This document shows positions 17,432 to 25,863 of a stretch of 64,000 bases of DNA, one piece after another. Origin of the DNA: Micromonospora aurantiaca ATCC 27029 (GTDB lineage: Bacteria > Actinomycetota > Actinomycetes > Mycobacteriales > Micromonosporaceae); NCBI RefSeq assembly GCF_000145235.1, contig NC_014391.1:6961560-7025559 (forward strand), in the 5' to 3' direction. Position numbers and translations under genes: made by a program. The notes beneath the pieces were generated by a model. The model had not been told where the DNA came from and searched no databases. It saw only the letters and a list, made by a program, of their open reading frames with translations. The stretch's first letter is position 1. Each line of letters opens with the position of its first letter.

Positions 17432-18060
17432 CCACCTACCGCGACCGGGCCGAGGCGGGACGCGAACTCGCCGAACGACTCACCGACCTCGCCGGCCGGC
17501 CCGACGTCATCGTGCTCGGCCTGGTACGCGGCGGTGTACCCGTCGCCCGGGTGGTCGCCGACCGGCTCGGCGCACCACTGGACGTCCTCGTCGTCCGCAA
17601 GCTCGGCGTGCCCTGGGCACCCGAGGTCGCGTACGGCGCGCTCGGCCCCGGCGGCGTGCAGGTCCTCAACGAGATGGTCGCCGGCCGGATCAGCGAGAAC
17701 GACAGGGCCCAGGTCCGCCGCCGCGAACAGGCCGAACTGGAACGCCGCGAACAGCGCTACCGCGGCGGCCGCCCACCGCTCGACCTCACCGGGCGCACCG
17801 CCGTCATCGTGGACGACGGCCTCGCCACCGGCGCCACCGCCCGCGCCGCCGTCCAGGTCGCCCGCCACCTCGGCGCCGTCCGCGTCCTGGTCGCCGTCCC
17901 GGTCGGATCCGAGCAGGCGTACGACATGCTCGCCGCCGACGCCGACACGGTCGTGAGCTGCCAACTCCCGCCCGACTTCGCCGCCGTCGGGGCGTACTAC
18001 GAGGACTTCCACGAGGTCTCCGACGACGAGGTCACGCAGGCGCTGACCGCCACTGCGTGA
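17428..18060 (+). CDS. Phosphoribosyltransferase-family protein
   Basis: The 210-aa protein has the type I PRTase fold. LVRGGVPVARVVADRLGAPLDVLVVRKLG covers residues 32-60, and the PRPP-binding loop VIVDDGLATGATARAA lies at about 128-143. The hood between them carries HGP-type sequence (PWAPEVAYGALGPGG). It resembles the stand-alone PRTases often found beside dienelactone hydrolases or stress genes, not a purine-salvage enzyme; the base is unknown. It is translationally coupled by ATGA overlap to the membrane protein upstream. Confidence 0.8.
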   Translation: MTTYRDRAEAGRELAERLTDLAGRPDVIVLGLVRGGVPVARVVADRLGAPLDVLVVRKLGVPWAPEVAYGALGPGGVQVLNEMVAGRISENDRAQVRRREQAELERREQRYRGGRPPLDLTGRTAVIVDDGLATGATARAAVQVARHLGAVRVLVAVPVGSEQAYDMLAADADTVVSCQLPPDFAAVGAYYEDFHEVSDDEVTQALTATA

Positions 18061-18070
18061 AAACACCCGG

Positions 18071-18076
18071 TACCGT
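18071..18076 (+). promoter_or_regulatory. -10 hexamer for the zinc-ribbon gene
   Basis: TACCGT lies 7 nt before ATG 18084, which favours that start and a leaderless transcript over the GTG at 18057 that overlaps the previous stop. Confidence 0.4.
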
Positions 18077-18083
18077 CGTTGTC

Positions 18084-18476
18084 ATGCAGATGACCTGTCC
18101 CAAGTGCCGCGGAGAAATGCGCCAGTACGAGCGCAGCGGAGTAGTCATCGACCAGTGCGGCGAATGCCGGGGCATCTTCCTCGACCGCGGCGAGCTGGAA
18201 AAGCTGTTCGATGCCGAGGCCAACTGGAACCGGCAGCACGGCGGCGCCCCGCAGCAGCCCGCGCCGTCCGGTGCCGGCTACCCGCCACCTCCGCCGCCCC
18301 CGCCCGCCGCCGCGCCGCACCAGCCCGGCTACGGCGCCGTCCCCCCGCCCCCTCCGCCGCCGCCCGGCCACGGCTACGCGCAGCCCGCGTACGGCCACGG
18401 TCAGCAGCACCACGGCTACCACGGCCACTACCGGCGCAAGAAGAAGCACGGCTTCCTCGGCGAACTGTTCGACTGA
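18084..18476 (+). CDS. TFIIB-type zinc-ribbon protein with Pro/His-rich tail
   Basis: The 130-aa protein has an N-terminal zf-TFIIB zinc ribbon: CPKCRGEM at residues 4-11 and CGECRGIFLDRGELEKLF at about 24-41, giving two CxxC knuckles. A long low-complexity tail of Pro, Gly, Tyr and His follows (YGHGQQHHGYHGHY), ending in KKKHGFLGELFD. Zinc binding is expected; the function is unknown. ATG 18084 is chosen because the domain starts there and a -10 hexamer precedes it by 7 nt; GTG 18057, overlapping the upstream TGA, would add nine residues. Confidence 0.75.
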   Translation: MQMTCPKCRGEMRQYERSGVVIDQCGECRGIFLDRGELEKLFDAEANWNRQHGGAPQQPAPSGAGYPPPPPPPPAAAPHQPGYGAVPPPPPPPPGHGYAQPAYGHGQQHHGYHGHYRRKKKHGFLGELFD

Positions 18477-18570
18477 CCGCCGGCAACGCGCACGCCGGGC
18501 CGGTGCACCGCATCGACCCGGCGCGCTCGTCGGCGTGCCGCGCCTGCCGCACCGTGGCAGGCTGCTCGGC

Positions 18571-19251
18571 ATGAGCCCGATCCGGCAGCACGAGGCGCTG
18601 GCCCAGGCGTACGACGGCATCACCGCCGTGGTCACTCCGCTCGACGACGCCGGCCTGCAGCGGCCCACCCGGTGCCGCGGCTGGCTCGTCGCCGACCTGC
18701 TCTTCCACGTGCTCTGCGACGCCCAGCGCGCACTCGTCGCTCTGGCCAGCCCCGCACCCGGACCGGCCGACGTGGACGACGTCAGCTACTGGCGCGCGTT
18801 CACCCCCGGCGACGACGACGTGAGCGCCGGGCACGCCTGGTGGGCACGCCGCTCCGCCGCCGCCTTCGACAGGCCCACAGGCGTGGTCCGGCTCTGGACC
18901 GACACCGCGCCCGCCGCCGTCCGCGCGGCCACCGCGGCCGACCCCGACGGGTACGTGACGACACAGGGGCACGTGCTGCGCGTACCCCATCTGCTCGCCA
19001 CCCTGACCACCGAGGCGGTCATCCATCACCTGGACCTGGTGGTGGACCTGCCGGACGCGCCGCGGCCGGCGGCGGACCCGACGCGGGTCGCGGTGACCAC
19101 GATGGACGGCCTGCTCAGCGACGACGCGGTACGGCCGGCCGGCTGGGACGACCACGACTACCTGCTGAAGGCCGCCGGGCGGGTGCCGCTCACCGACCGG
19201 GACCGGCTGGAGCTGGGCGAGGCCGCCGGCTGGTTCCCGCTGCTCGGCTGA
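18571..19251 (+). CDS. Maleylpyruvate isomerase-family (DinB-fold) protein
   Basis: The 226-aa protein belongs to the mycothiol-dependent maleylpyruvate isomerase/DinB superfamily, four-helix metalloproteins that often use mycothiol or bacillithiol. Typical features are CRGWLVADLLFHVLCDAQRAL (about residues 31-51) and TTEAVIHHLDLVVDLP (about 147-162), whose histidines would bind the metal. Substrate is unknown. ATG 18571 starts the domain; the long frame upstream runs through the previous gene antiparallel in composition. It converges on dnaB, 6 bp between stops. Confidence 0.75.
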   Translation: MSPIRQHEALAQAYDGITAVVTPLDDAGLQRPTRCRGWLVADLLFHVLCDAQRALVALASPAPGPADVDDVSYWRAFTPGDDDVSAGHAWWARRSAAAFDRPTGVVRLWTDTAPAAVRAATAADPDGYVTTQGHVLRVPHLLATLTTEAVIHHLDLVVDLPDAPRPAADPTRVAVTTMDGLLSDDAVRPAGWDDHDYLLKAAGRVPLTDRDRLELGEAAGWFPLLG

Positions 19252-19257
19252 CGTCGC

Positions 19258-22077
19258 TCAGACGATGGCCATGTCGACGAAGCGCGACAGGTGCAGCTGG
19301 GCCGCTACGGTGACCGTGTCGGTAGGACCATTTCTGTGCTTTGCAACAATAAAGTCTGCTTCGCCCGCTCGCGGCGACTCCTTGTCGTAGTAGTCGTCGC
19401 GGTGCAAAAGGATTACTACGTCTGCATCCTGCTCAATTGAGCCTGATTCCCGCAAGTCGGACAGTTGCGGTCGCTTGTCGGTGCGCTGCTCGGGGCCACG
19501 GTTCAGCTGACTCACCGCGATCACCGGGCATTCGACCTCCTTGGCCAGCAGCTTCAGGCCACGGGACAGGTCCGCGACCTCCTGCTGCCGGCTCTCGGTG
19601 CGCTTCGGCGAGGTCATCAGCTGGAGATAGTCGACGACGATCAGCTTCAGGTCGTGCTTCTGCTTGAGCCGCCGCGCCTTCGCCCGGATCTCCATGAGGT
19701 TCATGCTCGGCGTGTCGTCGACGAAGAGCGGCGCCTCGCTGATCTCACCCATGCAGCGGGCCAGCTTGGTCCAGTCGTCATCGGAGAGCTGGCCACTGCG
19801 CAGGACGTGCAGCGGCACGCGCGCCTCGGCCGAGAGGAGTCGCATGACGATCTCGACCTTGCTCATTTCCAGCGAGAAGATCGCCGACGCCTGGTTGGCG
19901 CGAATCGCGGCATTTCGGGCGAAGTCCATACTCGCCGTGCTGTTGTGCGTCGGGATCATCGAGCGGCCCGCCAGATACAGATGGTCGGGATTGTCGACAG
20001 TCACACAGCGCACCGGAACGCTCGGCACCGGACGGACGTCCACGATGAACCGCGAGTGGGAGCGGACGTCCGACGACGTCCGGCGCCGGGCCGCATGGGC
20101 GGTCCGCTTCCGGTCCAGCCGGAAGACCGTGTCCGGGGTGGAGAAGTTCAGCGTGTACGCGATCGACGACTCCTCGGTACGGCCGCGCACCTTGCGCTCG
20201 GTCATGGTGCACCGATAGCCCAGGCTGACGACGAGTTCCCGTACGCCGTCGATCAAGCGCCGCGAGGTGGACGTGTACTGCAGGTTCCCGGTCGGCGCCA
20301 CCGTGCCGTCGGTGTCCATGAGACCGGCGAGCAACGCCCGGCGCTGGGTTTCGGAGGCGCGTAGATAGTCGTCCGGAATGTGCTTGTCGTAGGCCACACC
20401 GACCCGGCGGAGCAGGGCCAGGAAGGAGCCGTTCCGCTCGTGGCACTCGGCGCAGCGGCGGGTTGCGGGGTTCTCCCGCAGGGCACGGGTGGAGCCGCCG
20501 CAGTCGACGCAGGTGCGGTCCGCCGTCCTGGCCGGCGTGGGCAGATGCACGCTGTAGACCATGGGCCCACTCGGGCGCACCAGGAAGCCGTCCTGGGCCA
20601 CGAGGTCGAGCATCTCCGCGTCCGCGGTGGTGAAGCGGCTGGCCCCGGTGTGCCCGTCGCCGAGCCACACCCCGAGGGTGTACGGCGGGACGGTCAGGTC
20701 GCGTTCCGGAAGTCGGAGCGGCGCGCAGTTCCGCACGGCGTGGTTGAGACGGCGGTCGGCCGTCTCGGTACGTAGCGTGGCCGCGATCTGCGCCGTCGTG
20801 ACGATCCCGTCATGCTCGGCGCGGCTGCCGGCGTTCACCGGTCGTTCCGCGCGTGCACGGAGGCCGGAGATCAACGCGCCCACCGGGTGGCCAGGAGCCG
20901 TCCAGTTGCGTGTCTTGCCGGCCCAGGTCACCGGGCGGGCGACCCGGCCGTTGGAACCCACTGTCTGCGCCACCGTGTGAAGCACGTTGCGGAATTCCGG
21001 GCCGACCTGTTCCAGGGTTTCGGCGAGAGTGACCAGGCGGTGCGGTTCGGCGGATGCAGCCACCTCGGCCGCCCGTACCTTCGCCAACGCCGGCTCGGCC
21101 CAGTGGTGCCGCCGACGTGCCTCCGGCTGGCGTCGGCTGGCCCGGGTGGTGGTCTTCCACAGGTGCTCGGCGTCCGCCACGATGACGCTTCCGTCGGAGA
21201 ACTCGACCTCGTAGCAGGGGCGGTCGTACATCACGTCGAAGACGTTGGTGATCGTCGTCGGGATGCCGTCCGCGGCGAGGAGCTGCTCGCCGACGCGCAC
21301 CTCACCCATGGTGGTCCAGCCCTGTGGGGTGGGCAGCGGGGTGTCGAGTGCGAGCGCCTTACCGAGACCAGGCCGGCCGGCCACGATGATGAGCTGGCCG
21401 GCGTGCAGGCCGTTCAGCAGGCGGTCGAGGTCGGTGAACCCGGTCGGCACACCGGTCATCACCCCGCCCTGGGCGCCGACCGCCTCGATCTCGTCCAGCG
21501 TCGGCTGGAGCATGTCGGCCAGGACGGCGAAGTCCTCGCTGACGCGCTTCTCGGTGATCTCGTAGACGGCCTGCTGGGCGAGGTCGACGATGTCGTCGAC
21601 GTCGCGGCTGCCGCTCGGGCCGGTGCCGTAGCCGAGCTGCACGATCCGGGTGCCGGCCTCGACCAGCCGGCGCAGCACCGCCCGTTCGCCGACGATCCGG
21701 GCGTAGTACGCGGCGTTCGCGGCGGTGGGCACGCTGGCGATCAGCGTGTGCAGGTAGGGGGCGCCGCCGATCCGGGCGAGGTCGCCGGAGTCGGCGAGCG
21801 CGGCCGCCACGGTGATCGGGTCGGCGGGTTCGCCGCGACCGTAGATGTCCAGGATCGCGTCGAAGATGGTGGCGTGGACCGGACGGTAGAAGTCGTTTGT
21901 CTTCAGGATCTCCACGACGTCCGCGATGGCGTCCTTGGACAGCAGCATGCCGCCGAGTACGCACTGCTCGGCGGCGACGTCCTGGGGTGGTGTCTTCTCG
22001 AACGCAGATTCGCGCGGCGGCGGCTCGGGCGATGATCCCCCGGTCCGTTCCGCACGCGTCTCGTCGGTGACCGACAC
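19258..22077 (-). CDS. dnaB: Replicative DNA helicase DnaB, intein-containing
   Basis: DnaB is the hexameric helicase that opens the replication fork. The precursor has 939 aa. The N-terminal collar domain (TPPQDVAAEQCVLGGMLLS) and the RecA-type ATPase are complete, but the Walker A loop GRPGLGK is followed at once by a 472-aa intein (precursor residues 241-712), after which the helicase resumes with STASMDFARNAA. Walker B-type LKLIVVDYLQLM and SQLNRGPEQR are intact. Mature DnaB would be 467 aa, normal for the family. GTG 22077, behind GAGGGGG, is chosen because homology starts soon after. A promoter candidate lies at 22188-22217. Confidence 0.95.
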   Translation of the reverse strand: MSVTDETRAERTGGSSPEPPPRESAFEKTPPQDVAAEQCVLGGMLLSKDAIADVVEILKTNDFYRPVHATIFDAILDIYGRGEPADPITVAAALADSGDLARIGGAPYLHTLIASVPTAANAAYYARIVGERAVLRRLVEAGTRIVQLGYGTGPSGSRDVDDIVDLAQQAVYEITEKRVSEDFAVLADMLQPTLDEIEAVGAQGGVMTGVPTGFTDLDRLLNGLHAGQLIIVAGRPGLGKALALDTPLPTPQGWTTMGEVRVGEQLLAADGIPTTITNVFDVMYDRPCYEVEFSDGSVIVADAEHLWKTTTRASRRQPEARRRHHWAEPALAKVRAAEVAASAEPHRLVTLAETLEQVGPEFRNVLHTVAQTVGSNGRVARPVTWAGKTRNWTAPGHPVGALISGLRARAERPVNAGSRAEHDGIVTTAQIAATLRTETADRRLNHAVRNCAPLRLPERDLTVPPYTLGVWLGDGHTGASRFTTADAEMLDLVAQDGFLVRPSGPMVYSVHLPTPARTADRTCVDCGGSTRALRENPATRRCAECHERNGSFLALLRRVGVAYDKHIPDDYLRASETQRRALLAGLMDTDGTVAPTGNLQYTSTSRRLIDGVRELVVSLGYRCTMTERKVRGRTEESSIAYTLNFSTPDTVFRLDRKRTAHAARRRTSSDVRSHSRFIVDVRPVPSVPVRCVTVDNPDHLYLAGRSMIPTHNSTASMDFARNAAIRANQASAIFSLEMSKVEIVMRLLSAEARVPLHVLRSGQLSDDDWTKLARCMGEISEAPLFVDDTPSMNLMEIRAKARRLKQKHDLKLIVVDYLQLMTSPKRTESRQQEVADLSRGLKLLAKEVECPVIAVSQLNRGPEQRTDKRPQLSDLRESGSIEQDADVVILLHRDDYYDKESPRAGEADFIVAKHRNGPTDTVTVAAQLHLSRFVDMAIV
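19942..21357 (-). other. Class 3 intein with LAGLIDADG homing endonuclease inside dnaB
   Basis: The intein sits between the Walker A lysine and the following serine. It starts with Ala (ALALDTPLPTPQGW), so it lacks the usual Cys/Ser-1, and ends MIPTHN before +1 Ser. The class 3 triad is present: Trp67 in DAEHLW, Cys451 in VRCVTV and Thr470 in IPTHN. An endonuclease domain with both LAGLIDADG-type motifs (LGVWLGDGHTG and LLAGLMDTDGTV) and a CxxC...CxxC knuckle between them looks intact. The frame is open throughout, so splicing is expected to restore DnaB. Confidence 0.92.
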
Positions 22078-22187
22078 GGGTTCCCCCCTCGCTGCGTCGG
22101 ATCGAGTCCAGCTGTATCGCCGGGGTATGACAACTCTCCGCCGACCCTCCGGTCGATCGGGGGTCATCGCCCGGCGGTCGGGGGACC

Positions 22188-22217
22188 ACGATACGGAACC
22201 CGAGGTCAACCGCTCAA
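22188..22217 (-). promoter_or_regulatory. Candidate dnaB promoter
   Basis: On the minus strand TTGAGC (22217-22212), an 18-nt spacer and TATCGT (22193-22188) precede dnaB, with a leader of about 100 nt. Confidence 0.4.
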
Positions 22218-22475
22218 CAAGGCCGGTGGATGAGCCTCGGGACAACCTGTGGACGCCTGGGGACAGGCATGTGCGCAGGGTGTGCACAGGGGTGTGGAAA
22301 AGTGATGGGGAATTCCGGGCTTATCGCCTCTGACCTGGGCTTTTACTATCCCCACCCTGTGGACGGAAGATTTCCGGCCGAGCTTTGTCGTCGTTCGTCC
22401 CGTACTATCGCTGCGAAACGGCGACACCTGGGACAGCGGGTTTACTTTCGGGTTGAGAGAGGTCACGCTCCGGCC
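22218..22475. other. dnaB upstream region with degenerate DnaA-box-like repeats
   Basis: No gene is seen. TGTGGACGC (22248), TGTGGAAAA (22293) and TGTGGACGG (22359) each keep the TGTGGA core of the DnaA box but deviate at the last positions. A plus-strand promoter candidate is TTATCG (22321-22326), 17 nt, TACTAT (22344-22349), pointing toward the gene at 22476. Confidence 0.4.
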
Positions 22476-24146
22476 GTGAGACACCGGGACTGGGGAAGCG
22501 GGGAGGACGGCCCGCGCGAGCGACGGCCGAGCGGTTCCTGGGACGAGCCCGCCGGGCCGCGCCGGGTCGACTCGTACGCGCCGGAGGGCTACCGCACGGC
22601 GAGCCGGCGGCGGGCGATCGAGCGCGGCCAGGACGAGCCGGTGGAGACGTACCTTCCCCGTTGGGCGCTGGAGTCCGGGGTGAGTCGCGCGGACGGCGGC
22701 GGGCGGCATGCCGCGCCCGACGACGACGAGGTGGAGGCGCCGGCCTCAGGTGCCGGCCGGCGGGATCTGCGCGCGATCGGTGCGGGTCCGTTGTCGGACC
22801 ACACCGCCGAGTGGACGATGGACGCCCCGCAGGAGCGGGGGTACGTGGGCAACCGGCGGGCGGACGAGGACGACGAGCCGGTGTCGGGGGCGGCGCCCCG
22901 GAGTCGCCCGCGCCGGGCGGCGACGCGCCGGCCGCAGGTGACCTGGTCCGGGCTGCCGGAGTCGGCGGGTACGAGCGAGGGGCCGGCCGGATCGGACGGT
23001 GAACGGCCGGCGGGTCGGCGTCGCCGGTCGGCGTCGGGTTCCTCCTGGCCGCCGCCGGCGGGGTCGGACTCCGCATGGTCGCGGCCGGCGGCCTCGGACG
23101 GCGCGTGGTCCCGCTCGGGGACGGATGCCGAGTGGCCGGCGTCGGCGTCGGACGCGGGCCGGCCGGCGTCGCCGGCAGCGGAGTCGGAGCCGGCCTGGGG
23201 ACGGGCGACGGCGTCCGAGTCGGAGCCGGCCTGGTCGCGGGCGACGCCATCGGAGTCGGCGCGGTCGCGGCCGGTGGCGGATCCGTGGCAGCGCCGCCGG
23301 AGCGCCGAGCGTGAGCCGGTGGAGCCGCCCGCCGTCGATCCGTGGGACGCGTCGGGCGTGCACGCCTGGGACCGGCCTGTGCCCGCGAGCCGCTGGGAGC
23401 GGGCGGAGAGCCGGTGGGACCGTACGGAGCACACGGGTGAGTGGGACCGGTTCACCGACACCGGTTTCCTGGAGCCGGTGCGGGACACCGACGACCGGTA
23501 CGCGGAGGCCGATCTGTGGGACCGTTCGGCGCCGCCGGTGCGGGAGGGCTGGGCGTCGCCGGCGCGGGCCGAGGCGTTCTGGTCGGGTACCCGGCTCTCC
23601 GGTGACGACCCCCGGTGGATGGAGACACCGTCGACTGCTCCGCGTTCGCCCGCGGTGGCGTACTCGGCGCCGCGGCCGCGTACCGCGCCTCGTCGTCGCC
23701 CGGTGGAGCCGGCGGCGTCGACGTTGCGGCGGCGGGTGGAGACGATCGGCGGCGGTTCGTGGGGTCGCCGGCTGGAGGACGACCTGCTGGACCCGGATCC
23801 GGGTGGTCCGTTGCGGCCGCTGGTCTACACGGCGGCCTGCTATCTGGTTCCGGCGGTGCTGCTCGTGGTCGGCCTGCTGTTCCTGAGCGGGCAGCCTCCG
23901 GCGGGGTGCGTCACGGACATCACCGGCGGTGGTTGTGACTCGCCGCGTGCGCACGCGCTGGAGTCGTTGGTGTCGGCGGCGCCGCGGTTCGGGTTGGCGA
24001 TGGTGAGCAGTCTGGTGGTGGCGGTGCTGCTGCGGCAGGTCGGGACGACGTGGCGGTCGGCGACAGTGGCGCTGGCGGCCGCGGTGGTGGGTGGTGGGCT
24101 GTCCACCGTGGTGATCAGCGCGGTGACCGGCAATCCGCTCGGCTGA
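22476..24146 (+). CDS. Repeat-rich cytoplasmic/membrane protein of unknown function
   Basis: I do not recognise this 556-aa protein. Residues 1-440 are hydrophilic and low in complexity, rich in Ser, Trp, Arg, Glu and Pro, with repeated ESEPAWSRAT-like and WDR-containing units. The C-terminal ~115 residues carry three membrane helices (LVYTAACYLVPAVLLVVGLL, FGLAMVSSLVVAVLL, ATVALAAAVVGGGLSTVV). GTG 22476 is a best guess; GAGAGAGG lies 13 nt upstream. The Trp-dotted soluble arm attached to a small membrane anchor suggests a scaffold or binding tail. It sits between dnaB and rplI and converges on rplI across a strong terminator. Confidence 0.65.
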   Translation: MRHRDWGSGEDGPRERRPSGSWDEPAGPRRVDSYAPEGYRTASRRRAIERGQDEPVETYLPRWALESGVSRADGGGRHAAPDDDEVEAPASGAGRRDLRAIGAGPLSDHTAEWTMDAPQERGYVGNRRADEDDEPVSGAAPRSRPRRAATRRPQVTWSGLPESAGTSEGPAGSDGERPAGRRRRSASGSSWPPPAGSDSAWSRPAASDGAWSRSGTDAEWPASASDAGRPASPAAESEPAWGRATASESEPAWSRATPSESARSRPVADPWQRRRSAEREPVEPPAVDPWDASGVHAWDRPVPASRWERAESRWDRTEHTGEWDRFTDTGFLEPVRDTDDRYAEADLWDRSAPPVREGWASPARAEAFWSGTRLSGDDPRWMETPSTAPRSPAVAYSAPRPRTAPRRRPVEPAASTLRRRVETIGGGSWGRRLEDDLLDPDPGGPLRPLVYTAACYLVPAVLLVVGLLFLSGQPPAGCVTDITGGGCDSPRAHALESLVSAAPRFGLAMVSSLVVAVLLRQVGTTWRSATVALAAAVVGGGLSTVVISAVTGNPLG

Positions 24147-24160
24147 GCGGCGAAGATGCG

Positions 24161-24195
24161 GAAAGGCCCGCACCGGCGACCGGTGCGGGCCTTTC
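24161..24195. terminator. Bidirectional terminator between the repeat protein and rplI
   Basis: Perfect 16-bp stem (24161-24176 with 24180-24195), 3-nt loop CGA, A-run on the left and T-run on the right. It serves both converging genes. Confidence 0.85.
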
Positions 24196-24212
24196 GCGTC
24201 GTGCTTCGGGTG

Positions 24213-24659
24213 TCAGCCCTTGACCACGTTCAGGTCGAACTTGGCGGTCACCTCGGGGTGCAGCCGGATGCTGACCGGGTAGGAGCCGAGCGCCTTGATG
24301 TGGCCGGGCAGCTCCAGCCGGCGGCGGTCCAGGGTCGGGCCGCCGGCGGCCTTGACGGCGTCGACGATCTCGGCCGGGGTGACCGAGCCGAAGAGCCGCC
24401 CGCCGTCGCCGGCGCGGGCCTTCAGGTTGACCTTCAGACCCTCGATCTGGGTCTTGACCTCGGTGGCGTGGCCCAGGTCGCGGATCTCGCGGGCCGAGCG
24501 GGCCCGCTTGATGACCGTGACCTGCTTCTCCGCGCCCTTGGTCCAGGCGATCGCGAAGCCCTGCGGCAGCAGGTAGTTACGGCCGAAGCCGTCCTTGACC
24601 TCGACGATGTCGCCCGGAGAGCCGAGGCCGGACACCTCCTGAGTGAGGATGATCTTCAT
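24213..24659 (-). CDS. rplI: 50S ribosomal protein L9
   Basis: L9 is a two-domain protein of the large subunit, near the L1 stalk. The 148-aa sequence has the classical N-terminal MKIILTQEVSGLGSPGDIVEVKDGFGRNYLLP and the connecting helix, then the C-terminal domain SVTPAEIVDAVKAA...LPGHIKALGSYPVSIRLHPEV. Length is normal. It is the last gene of the rpsF-ssb-rpsR-rplI operon, 14 bp after rpsR, and is followed by a strong hairpin terminator. Confidence 0.98.
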   Translation of the reverse strand: MKIILTQEVSGLGSPGDIVEVKDGFGRNYLLPQGFAIAWTKGAEKQVTVIKRARSAREIRDLGHATEVKTQIEGLKVNLKARAGDGGRLFGSVTPAEIVDAVKAAGGPTLDRRRLELPGHIKALGSYPVSIRLHPEVTAKFDLNVVKG

Positions 24660-24673
24660 GTCCGTGCCTCCTC

Positions 24674-24913
24674 TCAGCGGGTCGTGGCCGTGTACGGCAG
24701 GAGCGCCATCTCGCGGGCGTTCTTGACCGCACGGGCGATCTGCCGCTGCTGCTGCGAGGTCACGCCGGTCACCCGTCGAGCGCGGATCTTGCCGCGGTCG
24801 GAGATGAACTTGCGCAGCAGCGCGGTGTCCTTGTAATCGATGTAGGTGATCCCGTCCTTGTCGAGCGGGTTCACCTTCTTCTTCGGCTTGCGAAGGGCCG
24901 CAGCCTTAGCCAT
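24674..24913 (-). CDS. rpsR: 30S ribosomal protein S18
   Basis: S18 binds S6 on the platform of the small subunit. The 79-aa protein has the expected basic N-terminus (MAKAAALRKPKKKVNPL) and the core YIDYKDTALLRKFISDRGKIRARRVTGVTSQQQRQIARAVKNAREMALLPY. It has no CxxC zinc motif. ATG 24913 fits the family start; the frame extends 14 residues further without support. S18 with S6 is the likely ligand of the leader upstream of rpsF. Confidence 0.97.
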   Translation of the reverse strand: MAKAAALRKPKKKVNPLDKDGITYIDYKDTALLRKFISDRGKIRARRVTGVTSQQQRQIARAVKNAREMALLPYTATTR

Positions 24914-24954
24914 TGCTCGTGCTCCTGGTTTGCGATCGCGGGCGCTCGGCGCCA

Positions 24955-25464
24955 TCAGAACGGAGGCTCCTCGTCGAAGTTGCCGCCCGAACCACCGCGG
25001 GAGGGGGCGGGGGCAGCAGAGGCCCAGGGGTCGTCGAAGTTGCCTCCGCCGCCGCCCTGGCCGCCACCACCACCGAAGCCGCCGCCACCGCCACCGGAGC
25101 GGGACATCTTCTGCACCTTCGCCGTGGCGTAGCGCAGCGACGGGCCGATCTCGTCGACCTCCAGCTCGATGACGGTGCGCTTCTCACCCTCGCGGGTCTC
25201 GTACGACCGCTGGCGCAGTCGGCCGGACACGATCACGCGAGCGCCGCGCTGCAGCGACTCGGCGACGTTCTCGGCGGCCTGGCGCCAGACCGTGCACGAG
25301 AGGAACAGCGGCTCGCCGTCCTTCCACTCGCCGGAGGCCTTGTCCATGAAGCGGGGCGTCGAAGCGACCCGGAACTTGGCGACCGCCGCGCCGGAGGGGG
25401 TGAATCGCAACTCGGGGTCATCGGTCAGGTTGCCGATGACCGTGATGGTGGTGTCTCCTGCCAT
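24955..25464 (-). CDS. ssb: Single-stranded DNA-binding protein
   Basis: SSB coats single-stranded DNA at the fork and recruits repair and replication proteins through its tail. The 169-aa protein has an OB fold (TTITVIGNLTDDPELRFTPSGAAVAKFRVAS ... FLSCTVWRQAAENVAESLQRGARVIVSGRL), then a Gly-rich linker (GGGGGGFGGGGGQGGGGG) and the acidic tip DEEPPF. ATG 25464 fits the family start. It lies between rpsF and rpsR, the usual order. Confidence 0.97.
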   Translation of the reverse strand: MAGDTTITVIGNLTDDPELRFTPSGAAVAKFRVASTPRFMDKASGEWKDGEPLFLSCTVWRQAAENVAESLQRGARVIVSGRLRQRSYETREGEKRTVIELEVDEIGPSLRYATAKVQKMSRSGGGGGGFGGGGGQGGGGGNFDDPWASAAPAPSRGGSGGNFDEEPPF

Positions 25465-25563
25465 GACCATCTCCTCGCGCACTCATCTTTGTGCCGTCAG
25501 GCTCTCAGAGCCGTACGACAGCGTGGATGAGGCTTGTGATCCGGACGTGCCGGGTCTAGATGC

Positions 25564-25854
25564 TCAGCGCATCTCCGGGCGGATGACCTTGGTGCGCAGC
25601 ACCGACTCGTTGAGTCGGAGCTGACGGTCCAGCTCGCCAACGGCCTCCGGCGTCGCCTGGAGGTCGATGACGGCGTAGATGCCCTCGGCCTTCTTGTTGA
25701 TCTCGTACGCGAGGCGCCGGCGGCCCCACACGTCGGTCTTCTCCACCGAGCCACCCGCGGTCCGGATCACGTTCAGGTACGTGTCGAGCGACGGGGCGAC
25801 GGTGCGCTCCTCGAGGCTGGGGTCGAGGATCACCATGACTTCGTAATGACGCAA
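25564..25854 (-). CDS. rpsF: 30S ribosomal protein S6
   Basis: S6 pairs with S18 on the 30S platform. The 96-aa protein reads RHYEVMVILDPSLEERTVAPSLDTYLNVI ... WGRRRLAYEINKKAEGIYAVIDLQATPEAVGELDRQLRLNESVLRTKVIRP, complete for the family. The start is TTG at 25854, with AGGAGGT nine nt upstream and no alternative ATG or GTG. It is the first gene of the operon and its Shine-Dalgarno lies inside a leader hairpin. Confidence 0.97.
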   Translation of the reverse strand: MRHYEVMVILDPSLEERTVAPSLDTYLNVIRTAGGSVEKTDVWGRRRLAYEINKKAEGIYAVIDLQATPEAVGELDRQLRLNESVLRTKVIRPEMR

Positions 25855-25863
25855 GACGTGCTC

